A DNA stretch of 64,000 nucleotides from JAJYKN01 sp035516155. GTDB lineage: Bacteria; Nitrospirota; UBA9217. The position numbers and the translations under genes are program-made. The notes below the pieces were generated by a model. It was given only the letters and a program-made list of their open reading frames with translations, was not told where the DNA came from and made no database searches. The stretch is from assembly GCA_035516155.1 (NCBI GenBank), contig DATJAP010000018.1:1-64000 (forward strand), given 5' to 3'. Shown here in pieces: positions 37,465 to 44,833 of the stretch; position 1 is the first letter of the stretch; the number at the start of each line of letters is the position of its first letter.

Positions 37465-37968
37465 GAAGCCTCCTGACCTAATCCGACTTATAGTAGCAGA
37501 ATACCTTAGCGAATTCAAGAGCAAAAAGGCGGCTGGCAGGACCGGGAAGAGGATTTGCCGCAGAATGACCACGTCGTCTTCAGGACGCGTCTGGACTATT
37601 TCCGGCAGAGCGGCTATACTTGAGAAAACCGTTTGCGCCACAGGTAGAAAGCCTCGGGACTGCATGGAAACAGAATCGAACACAGAGAGATCGGTGAGTG
37701 TCGCAGAGCGCTGGGAACGGGTCGTGCAGCCCGAATCTTCAATGAATGCGAGCAGATCACCGACGGGGAACGGGACCAATTGTGATGTTGAGGATTTTTC
37801 CCCTCTGGATAAATGAGTAGGAGCTTTTCACTTCGAAAAGGTGTATAATTTGTCAGTTGATTCTTCGGAAGAGAAGCGGCGTTTCCTGGTGCAGAGAGAC
37901 AGCCATCCCGACCGCCATTCCGCAGGGAGCGCACGTCTGTCCCCCCAGAGGGAAAAAGGAGAAGAGTT
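37465..37968. other. gap with leader of Zn-ribbon gene
   Basis: No independent gene is recognised, although the minus strand stays open (see the RDD gene). A plus-strand TATAAT (37844-37849) follows a CTTTTC-acttc-GAAAAG hairpin and may drive the Zn-ribbon gene at 37969. Confidence 0.4.
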
Positions 37969-38370
37969 ATGTTGGAGAAACGTTCAGCGGGTGATAATAT
38001 GTCGGCTTACTGTACAAAGTGCAAACTGTCTCTTGATCACGTCGTCGTGGCCGTTGACGGAGACACGATCGTCAAGGTAAAGTGCAAAACGTGCGGAAGC
38101 ACGCACAAGTTCAAAGATCCCGCGGACGTTAAGAAACCTCGGACCGTGAAAAAGAAAGAGGACGCCGTGAAAGCTGCGGAAACCCTCTGGGAAGCCTGTC
38201 TGTCCGAGGCCAAGGGCAAGGAACGCACGTATGATATGGGGGGCAAGTACCGTATCGGCGACGTCGTTCTCCACAATACCTTCGGGAAAGGCGTCGTGAG
38301 AAAGATCTATATAAACAAATGCGACGTCATCTTCAAGGATAAAGAACGCCTGATGGCTTCGTCGAACTGA
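37969..38370 (+). CDS. Zn-ribbon protein with C-terminal small barrel (CarD/Tudor-like)
   Basis: A 133-residue protein of unknown function. The N-terminal zinc ribbon has two CxxC pairs (YCTKCKLSL ... VKCKTCGSTHKF). A Lys-rich linker follows (DVKKPRTVKKKEDAVK). The C-terminal 50 residues read YRIGDVVLHNTFGKGVVRKIYINKCDVIF (here split: GDVVLHNTFGKGVV, then KCDVIFKDKERLM), a pattern of short beta strands seen in helicase-associated and CarD-like barrels. It may bind nucleic acid or polymerase (inference). AAGGAG lies 7 bases before the ATG at 37969; a second ATG at 37999 (MSAYC) is also possible. Similar proteins occur in deltaproteobacteria, from memory. Confidence 0.72.
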   Translation: MLEKRSAGDNMSAYCTKCKLSLDHVVVAVDGDTIVKVKCKTCGSTHKFKDPADVKKPRTVKKKEDAVKAAETLWEACLSEAKGKERTYDMGGKYRIGDVVLHNTFGKGVVRKIYINKCDVIFKDKERLMASSN

Positions 38371-38495
38371 CGAAGCTGTTTATTGCCGCGGACGTCGCGG
38401 GCCCGGAAGCGGCTGGTCGTGAAGGTGGACGGCCTCTCTCTGATGCTCACGGCGCCTGTGGGGTAAACATTCTGTAGATCGTTCACTCCTCTCTT

Positions 38496-39668
38496 ATGTT
38501 CAAAACTCCCATTCTCATCACCTGTCCCAAAGGGATACCGCCTTTTCTTAAACAGGAGGTCCTTTCCCTAGGGTTCCCGGTTTTGTCCGAGAACATTGCG
38601 GGTGTTGAAACTGAAGGCACGCTTGATGACTGTCTGCGCCTGAACCTGTTTGTGCGTACCGGACACCGCGTGCTTTTTTTACTCAGGCAGTTTAGGGCAG
38701 CCAATGCCGATAGGCTGTACCGGCAGTTGACCGCTCTCAGGTGGGAGGATTTAATCCCCGATGATGGCTATGTCTGCGTCACCTCGAGCGTGGAAAACGC
38801 CAGCATCAGGGACCCCCGCTATGCAACGCTGAAATGCAAGGACGCCATCGTCGACCGAATCAAGGAAAAGACCGGGAAGCGTCCCGACTCGGGATCGGAG
38901 CGGAACTGGACGGTCGTCCATCTCTACTGGAAGGACGAGCAGTGCGCTGTGTACCTCGATACTTCGGGCGAACCGCTGTCGCGGCGCGGTTACCGGAAGA
39001 TCCCTCTCAACGCGCCCATGCAGGAGACGCTGGCTGCAGCGGTCGTGCAGGCAATGGGGTGGGACGGCAGCAGCGCCTTTATCAACCCTATGTGCGGCAG
39101 CGGTACTCTTGCCATCGAAGCGGCGCTCGCCGGCCTTAACAGGGCGCCGGGACTGCTGCGGGGTAACTTCGGATTCATGCACCTAAAAGGTTATGACGAA
39201 AAGGTGTGGAGCGGGTTACGCGAGAAAGCCAGACAGGTATCGAGAAAATCCCTTTCCAGCAGGATTATCGCAACGGATTTCGATCCGACAGCCGTGGAGG
39301 CTGCCTGGAAGAACGCAACCACCGCTGGCGTGGAGCATCTTATCGAATTTAGTGTGTGCGATTTCTCCGATACCCCGGTTCCGGAAAGCGACGGCGTGAT
39401 CGTCATGAACCCGGCATACGGAGAACGGATGGGTGAGTGTGCGAAGCTTGAAGAGACTTATAAGAATATCGGTGATTTTTTAAAGCAACAATGCGGAGGG
39501 TATACGGGTTACGTTTTCACGGGAAACCCGGCCCTTGCGAAAAAGGTGAGCCTGAAGCCAAAGCGGGCCTGGCAGTTTTTTAATAGTAATATTGAATGTA
39601 GGCTGCTTGAATACGATCTCTATAAAGGCAGTAGGAAGATCAAGAAGCCGAAATCAACGGCTGCCTGA
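38496..39668 (+). CDS. THUMP-domain RNA N2-guanine methyltransferase (RlmL-like)
   Basis: A 390-residue SAM-dependent RNA methyltransferase. An N-terminal THUMP/ferredoxin-like RNA-binding region (residues 1-170) is followed by a Rossmann catalytic domain with the SAM motif INPMCGSGTLAIEAAL and the catalytic MNPAYGERMG (NPPY-type, here NPAY). It is the RlmL/UPF0020 type that methylates N2 of guanine in 23S rRNA or tRNA. The second P of the usual NPPY is Ala, which is tolerated in homologues. It lacks the RlmK half of the E. coli fusion. Convergent with the pirin gene. Ribosome binding site weak. Confidence 0.9.
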   Translation: MFKTPILITCPKGIPPFLKQEVLSLGFPVLSENIAGVETEGTLDDCLRLNLFVRTGHRVLFLLRQFRAANADRLYRQLTALRWEDLIPDDGYVCVTSSVENASIRDPRYATLKCKDAIVDRIKEKTGKRPDSGSERNWTVVHLYWKDEQCAVYLDTSGEPLSRRGYRKIPLNAPMQETLAAAVVQAMGWDGSSAFINPMCGSGTLAIEAALAGLNRAPGLLRGNFGFMHLKGYDEKVWSGLREKARQVSRKSLSSRIIATDFDPTAVEAAWKNATTAGVEHLIEFSVCDFSDTPVPESDGVIVMNPAYGERMGECAKLEETYKNIGDFLKQQCGGYTGYVFTGNPALAKKVSLKPKRAWQFFNSNIECRLLEYDLYKGSRKIKKPKSTAA

Positions 39669-39796
39669 GACTGCGTGTTGTTATTTTTCTCTATATAATA
39701 TCTCGTCCTCTCCCGGACGTCGGCATTGATGCATGTCAGAGGATGCCTCCAGCCTCCCCTTCTATAACGGCACATCTGCCGCCTCATCATGATCGC

Positions 39797-40510
39797 TTAC
39801 TTTTTCACATCCACCAATAACAGCTCGGCATCGTTTTCAGCAGCTACATCAATTGCTGTTTCTTCGGTGATCATGGCCGCGCCGAGGGTCGGCACTCTCG
39901 TGCTGTTTACAGTTATCGGTCCTCCCTCCAGCACGTAAAGATAGATGCCGCGACCAGTCTCAAGATCATAATGCTCGGTCTTCCCTGCATGCAGAAAACT
40001 GGAGAAAACCCTAGCATCGGAAACGATCGGCAGGCTGCCTTCATTCCGGTTTGATACAAGCGGAAGGAACCGGTCAGTTCTACTCGCTTTCTCGATTGCA
40101 TTCTGTTCAACAGCGGGTTCGAGGCCTTGGCGGGAGGGGTAGAACCACATCTGGATAAACCACATTGGCTGGTCCGGACGGTTGTTGATCTCCGAATGCC
40201 ACATGCCGCGGCCCACCGTCGTATGCTGTACCCCTCCTTGCTTGAGAACGCCGCCTCTGCCGCGCTCGTCCGCATGCCTGAATTCCCCGGCGGCAACATA
40301 GGTGACGACCTCGTTGTCTTTATGGGGTTGGAGCGGCCAGACCGCGCCCGGTTTCAGCGTATCATCATTAAAGACGCGGAGCTCGCCAAAATCCTTAAAT
40401 CGCGGGTCATAGTAATCGCCGAAGGCGAAATGCCACCTGCCGTGGAAGCTGCCGTTCTCAATCTCACCGTCGATCTGATAAATTTTATTGGGATCACGAA
40501 CTTGAACCAT
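39797..40510 (-). CDS. pirin family protein
   Basis: A 237-residue double-cupin pirin. The N-terminal domain holds the metal site: LQPHKDNEVVTYVAAG (PHxxxE variant of PHPHRGFE) and the GMWHSEIN His-x-Glu pair. Some pirins are quercetin dioxygenases and others regulate metabolism; which applies here is unknown. The C-terminal cupin begins near residue 165. GGACGTCC near the ATG is not a classical ribosome binding site, but AAGGAAAGG lies slightly further up. A minus-strand TATAAT (40556-40561) could be the promoter. Confidence 0.9.
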   Translation of the reverse strand: MVQVRDPNKIYQIDGEIENGSFHGRWHFAFGDYYDPRFKDFGELRVFNDDTLKPGAVWPLQPHKDNEVVTYVAAGEFRHADERGRGGVLKQGGVQHTTVGRGMWHSEINNRPDQPMWFIQMWFYPSRQGLEPAVEQNAIEKASRTDRFLPLVSNRNEGSLPIVSDARVFSSFLHAGKTEHYDLETGRGIYLYVLEGGPITVNSTRVPTLGAAMITEETAIDVAAENDAELLLVDVKK

Positions 40511-40774
40511 GGACGTCCGCCTTTCCTTAAAACAGGAGCTCTATCCTTTTTTTATATTATACACCAGTTAGTATTAGTTCTTGCGGCTTGAGTCTGAAAG
40601 GTTGTTTTGCTCTTAGTCTTACCCTCATGGTCGCGGAAAAAGAGATTGTCCTGATCGATATTGGGAGCTATTCAGGGTCAGGTCTTTAATCTTGGTGTTG
40701 GCTTCTTGAACCCTCGTCCTCGCATTCGTAGGCTTGAAGCGCCAAGAGGGTGTCAAGCGGAAAGGGTTGCTTTG

Positions 40775-40971
40775 TTTATGTGCAGGTTTTCTTCGCCAGA
40801 GATTATAGCCGAAGTATCCTCGCCCTACTATATAAATGATGAGCGAGCATTTAGTCACTTATATATGAAATGTTTAATTTTATGAGCGTATCAAGCCATA
40901 TTAAATTCAGGGTTTATCCAATAGAAAAGCAGAAAGAGACGTTCTCGAAATGGATGGGTTGCCAAAGTTGA
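40775..40971 (+). pseudogene. tnpB: TnpB (IS200/IS605-type) N-terminal stub
   Basis: From the ATG at 40881 the frame reads MSVSSHIKFRVYPIEK and QKETFSKWMGCQS before a TGA. This is the TnpB N-terminus (KFR-x-YP ... Q-K ... W-x-GCQ). The 100 bases before it resemble those before the fragment at 10.6 kb: ATGTGCAGGTTTTCTTCGCC and CAGAGATTA, then CACTTATAT. The rest of TnpB is missing; the following bases belong to a different insertion sequence. Confidence 0.68.
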
Positions 40972-40977
40972 TTTTTT

Positions 40978-41116
40978 GGTGATGTGTCTCGTCAAAAACG
41001 GTGGCAAACCTCTTTGGGTTACATTCCCCGAAGCGAATACGAGTCAATGTTTGAAACCCGGACTAGGAAAATCCCTGTCGGATTACTCTATTTGACTGTC
41101 TATCCAAGGGTGTAGA
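40978..41116 (+). pseudogene. IS3-type transposase C-terminal remnant
   Basis: In the frame starting at 40987 the translation is SRQKRWQTSLGYIPRSEYES, followed by MFETRTRK. It matches the end of IS3-family integrase domains (YN-x-x-R-x-H-x-x-LGY-x-P-x-x-Y/F-E), although the usual His is replaced. No catalytic DDE part remains. It abuts the TnpB stub and ends 11 bases from the CPBP protease gene stop, so one insertion probably landed in another and both were then deleted down to stubs. Confidence 0.55.
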
Positions 41117-41126
41117 TCCAACTGCC

Positions 41127-41963
41127 TTACTGAACAGCGGTCTCTGCGAGCGCAATCGAGACAAGTATTATAAAGATAACCATATCAGCGCACATATGCG
41201 TTACCCAGGGCGCAAGCATGCCCTGGCTGCGTCGTCGCAGCCAGCCAAGCATGAATCCATAGGCAATAGTCATCGCTACCCCCGCGGCTCCTTTCGGGAA
41301 ACCCTGCAGATAATGCATTGCGCCGAAGCTACCCGCCTGGACAAGGAGGGAGATAAAACCCGGGCCGAAGGCGCTGTCGAGCGCCTGCATGATTATTCCT
41401 CGATAGGCGAATTCCTCTATTGCGGCATTGCTAGCTGCAAAGGCAATGCCGGCAACGGGAAAAAGCCAGAGTGGCATGGCCGGTACGTTATGCAGTTGAA
41501 CAGACAAGTCGGGTTTGAGTTTTACATACCACAGGACGAGAGCAATGCCCGCCGCTACAGAAATTATTGCGGCAGCGATGACAGTAGTTTTATCGGGAGC
41601 GCCTCTGCGGACCCAGAGGGCCGATGTTCTGAGAGCCGGCACCATCAAAACGATGATCCCGTAGCAAAGAATCGGAATGAGGAGGGAGAATGGCCATGAG
41701 CGCAGAGATGGATTAAGATAGGGCGCGACGATAAAAGCTTCCGTGAAGATTGAAAGATGCAATGCCTGAAGGTTTCGCGAGAGCAGCGCGGCCGCAATAA
41801 GCGGGAGCGAAGTTATTACCATCCAGACGCTGATAGTCCGCGAAAAAGGAATTATCGTGAGAAGGAAGACGTCAATGACGATAATGGCTACACCGAAGGC
41901 GCCCGAACGGGGAGGGGGCTGGATCGGAGGGTCAGTGGCAATCATGGAAAGGAGCGAACGCAT
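41127..41963 (-). CDS. CPBP family intramembrane metalloprotease
   Basis: A 278-residue membrane protein with about eight transmembrane segments and the three Abi/CPBP motifs: EEFAYRG (EExxxR), SFGAMHYLQG (FxxxH) and WVTHMCADM (HxxxN/D-like). Family members are glutamic intramembrane proteases (Rce1-like) involved in protein or peptide maturation or bacteriocin immunity. The substrate is unknown. It begins three bases after the stop of the acyl-CoA ligase gene, so the two are cotranscribed. Its 3' end is near insertion sequence debris but appears intact. Confidence 0.87.
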   Translation of the reverse strand: MRSLLSMIATDPPIQPPPRSGAFGVAIIVIDVFLLTIIPFSRTISVWMVITSLPLIAAALLSRNLQALHLSIFTEAFIVAPYLNPSLRSWPFSLLIPILCYGIIVLMVPALRTSALWVRRGAPDKTTVIAAAIISVAAGIALVLWYVKLKPDLSVQLHNVPAMPLWLFPVAGIAFAASNAAIEEFAYRGIIMQALDSAFGPGFISLLVQAGSFGAMHYLQGFPKGAAGVAMTIAYGFMLGWLRRRSQGMLAPWVTHMCADMVIFIILVSIALAETAVQ

Positions 41964-41966
41964 ACG

Positions 41967-43502
41967 CTAGAACGAGGGGCGCGTTGTTTCTTTTTGGCGA
42001 TAGAGCTTCCGGAGCTCTTTTTTCATGATTTTACCGGTCGCGGTCCTCGGAAGGTCCTCGGTGAAGATGAATCGGCGCGGGATTTTGTAGTGCGCAACGT
42101 GCTCGCTGAGATATCCGCGGAGCGCCTTGGGGGTGACCTGATAGCCCTTCTTCAGCACCACGTACATGATGGCCAGTTCCTTGCCCTCTTCTATTTCGTG
42201 GGGTACGCCGATCATCGAACAATCCTTGACGGCTTCATGCCGATAGAGCACTTCCTCCACCTCATAGGGATAAACGTTGAGTCCATCAACGATGATCATG
42301 TCCTTTTTCCGGTCAATGATCCTGATGTGGCCCGACTGATCGATGGACGCCACGTCGCCCGTGTACAGCCAGCCATTCTTGAGGGTTTTCGCCGTGTCCT
42401 CCGGGTTGTTCAGATACCCCTGCATCACGTTCGGGCCCTTTACGAGCAATTCTCCCGCAATGCCGGGAGGAAGCTGGCAGCCACTGTCATCGACAATCTT
42501 GACTTCTATGCCCGGCAGCGGGAGTCCCACCGTGCCTGGTTTCCTTTTTTCTTTTTCCAAGGGGTTAATGGACACCACGGGAGAGGCTTCGGTCAAACCA
42601 TAGCCTTCGAGAAGCGGCACTTTGAAAGCGCTCTCGAACTCATGGATCACTTTTACCGGCAGCGGCGCGGCTCCGGAAACACAGAGCCGGAGATTGAGCA
42701 GGAGCTTCACGAAGAAAGGCATGTTCTTCTCCGCGAGAATCTTATAGACCGTGGGGATGGCGACGAACAGCGTGATTCTGTCGACAATAAGGCTTTTGAT
42801 GACACGGGAGAAGGGCCTCACCGAAGGAAGAAGCGATATCATCGCGCCGGTAATGAGCGGGAGGACAACACAGACTGTGTAGGTGAATGAATGAAACAGG
42901 GGCAGAAACACAACGAAGCGGTCCTTGTGCGTTACGTGGATGACTTCCGTGGCGGCTATGGCGTTCGTCAGGATGTTTCGGTGCGTTAGGAGCGCGCCCT
43001 TGGGCCGCCCCGTCGTCCCCGATGTATAGAGGATGGTCGAGATATTATCAGCCGTGTGTGGTGGCAATTGGAATGCCTCCCCGGAGTGTTGCGCATGCGC
43101 CAATTCGCTAAGGATCAGAAAGGAGCGGCCGTCGGCGCGAGACAGTTTCTGAGCCGTGCCCGCGCAGTTGGCATCATAAAGACAGATCGTCACTTCGGCG
43201 TCTTTCAAGATGAAATCGATTTCCTCTGCGGTCAGAAGATTGTTGAGCGGCAGCACGATGCCGCCTCCCCGTATGATGCCGAAATAAGCCGCGATGTAGT
43301 GCGGGCAGTTATGGCAGAGAAGACCTACCCGGCTGCCCTGCTTCATGCCGCGCCGGACAAGCTCAAACGCGAATACCGTGGCTAGACGGTCTATTTCTTT
43401 GTAGGAGAATTTTTTGCCGTTGAACTTGATGAAAGTGGAGCGGGACGAGAGATCTGCGCGCCTCTGCAGAACCTGATCGAGGGGTATCATCTCTTTTAGC
43501 AT
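41967..43502 (-). CDS. long-chain acyl-CoA synthetase (AMP-forming)
   Basis: A 511-residue ANL-superfamily ligase that activates a carboxylic (probably fatty) acid to acyl-AMP and then acyl-CoA. Motifs: P-loop LYTSGTTGRPKGALLTH, EGYGLTEASPVVSINP, GWLYTGDVASID (hinge), and the C-terminal catalytic Lys in TATGKIMKKELRKLY. I start at 43502 (MLKEMIPLDQVLQRRA); 13 upstream in-frame codons are unconserved. A TATACT (43510-43515) lies only 7 bases before this ATG, so the message may be leaderless. Followed closely by a CPBP protease gene. Confidence 0.9.
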   Translation of the reverse strand: MLKEMIPLDQVLQRRADLSSRSTFIKFNGKKFSYKEIDRLATVFAFELVRRGMKQGSRVGLLCHNCPHYIAAYFGIIRGGGIVLPLNNLLTAEEIDFILKDAEVTICLYDANCAGTAQKLSRADGRSFLILSELAHAQHSGEAFQLPPHTADNISTILYTSGTTGRPKGALLTHRNILTNAIAATEVIHVTHKDRFVVFLPLFHSFTYTVCVVLPLITGAMISLLPSVRPFSRVIKSLIVDRITLFVAIPTVYKILAEKNMPFFVKLLLNLRLCVSGAAPLPVKVIHEFESAFKVPLLEGYGLTEASPVVSINPLEKEKRKPGTVGLPLPGIEVKIVDDSGCQLPPGIAGELLVKGPNVMQGYLNNPEDTAKTLKNGWLYTGDVASIDQSGHIRIIDRKKDMIIVDGLNVYPYEVEEVLYRHEAVKDCSMIGVPHEIEEGKELAIMYVVLKKGYQVTPKALRGYLSEHVAHYKIPRRFIFTEDLPRTATGKIMKKELRKLYRQKETTRPSF

Positions 43503-43620
43503 GCACAGGAGTATACCATAGTTGCATGAGAGGAAAAACAAAAAAACACATTGGCCCCAGAGCGCGAAAGCGGGAAATATAGAGGTCCTCCGACCCTCGT
43601 CCTGTGAATCGTCGCCATCC

Positions 43621-43649
43621 TTGACAAAGAGCTAGAGGTGGTCTATCTT
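43621..43649 (+). promoter_or_regulatory. sigma-70-type promoter of tpx
   Basis: TTGACA (43621-43626), a 17-base spacer and TATCTT (43644-43649), giving a leader of about 90 bases before the tpx ATG at 43746. Confidence 0.65.
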
Positions 43650-43745
43650 TTTTTTAGAAGGAAACAAACGATTTTTTTGCTGTTATGGCGTTCTGCCAGG
43701 GAAAAAGTATTGCATTAAACCGTTTTTCGGGAAAGGAGCCTGAAT

Positions 43746-44276
43746 ATGGAGAGAACAGGGATCATAAAAATGAAAGGAAAACCGCTTACCCTTCTCGGTC
43801 CTGATATCAAGGTGGGAGACAGTGCGCCTGATTTCTCGGTGCTTGACGCTGCGCTCGCCGAAGTCAGGATGGGGGATTTTGCGGGAAAGACGAAAATCAT
43901 CAGCGTAACACCATCGCTCGACACCCCGGTGTGCGACCTGCAACTTAGGCGGTTCAACAGCGAAGCGGCGTCTCTGCCCCAGGACATCGTGATGTTGAAC
44001 ATCAGCATGGACCTTCCTTTTGCGATTGCTCGTTTCTGCACGACTGCTGGGATCGATAAGGCGAAGGCGTTGTCCGACCACCGGGATGCGGCTTTCGGTG
44101 CGGCATATGGTGTGCTTATCAAGGAACTGCGTCTTCTGGCGCGGTCCATTTTTATTATTGATAAGAACAATATCATCAGGTACAAGGAGATCGTTCCGGA
44201 GCAGTCGAGCCATCCTGACTATGAGATAGCATTGCGGGTGCTGCAAGAGATCACGGCGACGGAAAAGGCCGCATGA
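43746..44276 (+). CDS. tpx: thiol peroxidase (atypical 2-Cys peroxiredoxin)
   Basis: A 176-residue Tpx that reduces lipid and hydrogen peroxides using thioredoxin. The peroxidatic Cys63 is in PSLDTPVCDLQ and the resolving Cys98 in AIARFCTTAG, 35 residues apart as in the family. GDSAPDFSVLD and ARSIFIID are also typical. GGGAAAGGAG precedes the ATG, a TTGACA/TATCTT promoter lies upstream, and a strong hairpin terminator follows. A single-gene transcript. The N-terminus is a few residues longer than in E. coli Tpx (168). Confidence 0.95.
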   Translation: MERTGIIKMKGKPLTLLGPDIKVGDSAPDFSVLDAALAEVRMGDFAGKTKIISVTPSLDTPVCDLQLRRFNSEAASLPQDIVMLNISMDLPFAIARFCTTAGIDKAKALSDHRDAAFGAAYGVLIKELRLLARSIFIIDKNNIIRYKEIVPEQSSHPDYEIALRVLQEITATEKAA

Positions 44277-44303
44277 GTGAGGGCAGGGGAATTGTGAAAA
44301 AAG

Positions 44304-44342
44304 AAAGGCAGGTCCCCTGTTATGGAGACTTGCCTTTTTATA
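44304..44342. terminator. bidirectional Rho-independent terminator
   Basis: Stem AAAGGCAGGTC (44304-44314) with GACTTGCCTTT (44327-44337), flanked by A and T tracts. It serves tpx (plus) and the cold shock gene (minus). Confidence 0.8.
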
Positions 44343-44352
44343 GGTTAGGCGT

Positions 44353-44553
44353 TTAGAGTTTTACGACATTTGCCGCTTTGGGGCCCTTGGGGCTGTCAAC
44401 AATGTCGAATGTCACGTTCTGACCTTCAGCCAGCGACTTGAAGCCGCTGTCCTGGATGTCGGAAAAGTGGACAAAAACATCTCCGCCGTCTTCTTTGGTA
44501 ATGAATCCAAATCCCTTGGAATCATTGAACCACTTTACGGTTCCTTTTGCCAT
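44353..44553 (-). CDS. cold shock protein (CspA family)
   Basis: A 66-residue single cold-shock domain that binds single-stranded RNA and DNA as an RNA chaperone. RNP1 is KGFGFI and RNP2 is VFVHF; it starts MAKGTVKWFNDSKGFG. AAGGAGGTT precedes the ATG. It has its own promoter (TTGACA at 44692-44697) and a leader of about 108 bases containing a terminator-like hairpin. Whether it is cold-induced or constitutive cannot be told from the protein. Confidence 0.95.
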   Translation of the reverse strand: MAKGTVKWFNDSKGFGFITKEDGGDVFVHFSDIQDSGFKSLAEGQNVTFDIVDSPKGPKAANVVKL

Positions 44554-44604
44554 TCAGGTTCAACCTCCTTCTGTGGATTTTGAAGATTGCGGAAATGTCA
44601 CAAA

Positions 44605-44631
44605 AAAAGCCGCAAAGCGTAAATCTTTGCG
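44605..44631 (-). promoter_or_regulatory. terminator-like hairpin in the csp leader
   Basis: On the minus strand CGCAAAG-atttacg-CTTTGCG (44611-44631) is followed by a GC then seven T. It lies between the csp promoter and its start codon, where no upstream gene needs terminating, so it looks like an attenuator or leader structure. Confidence 0.5.
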
Positions 44632-44668
44632 ACTTCATTACAACAAAGACTTCCGAACTTCGGGTGTA

Positions 44669-44697
44669 ATATTCTCATAGAGAGCGGAGGATGTCAA
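44669..44697 (-). promoter_or_regulatory. sigma-70-type promoter of the cold shock gene
   Basis: Minus-strand TTGACA (44692-44697), a 17-base spacer, then GAATAT (44669-44674). Predicted transcription start near 44662. Confidence 0.6.
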
Positions 44698-44833
44698 GAA
44701 TTAATTTAACAACCTAAAGTCTGAAGAGGGGCATCTCTCCCCGTCGCGGCAAGCTCGCCATCTTTACATCTTCAGTGCGTTTCTCGTATACTTGGCACAA
44801 AGAAGTAGATCAAGGTAGCATGAGGGCACAGGA

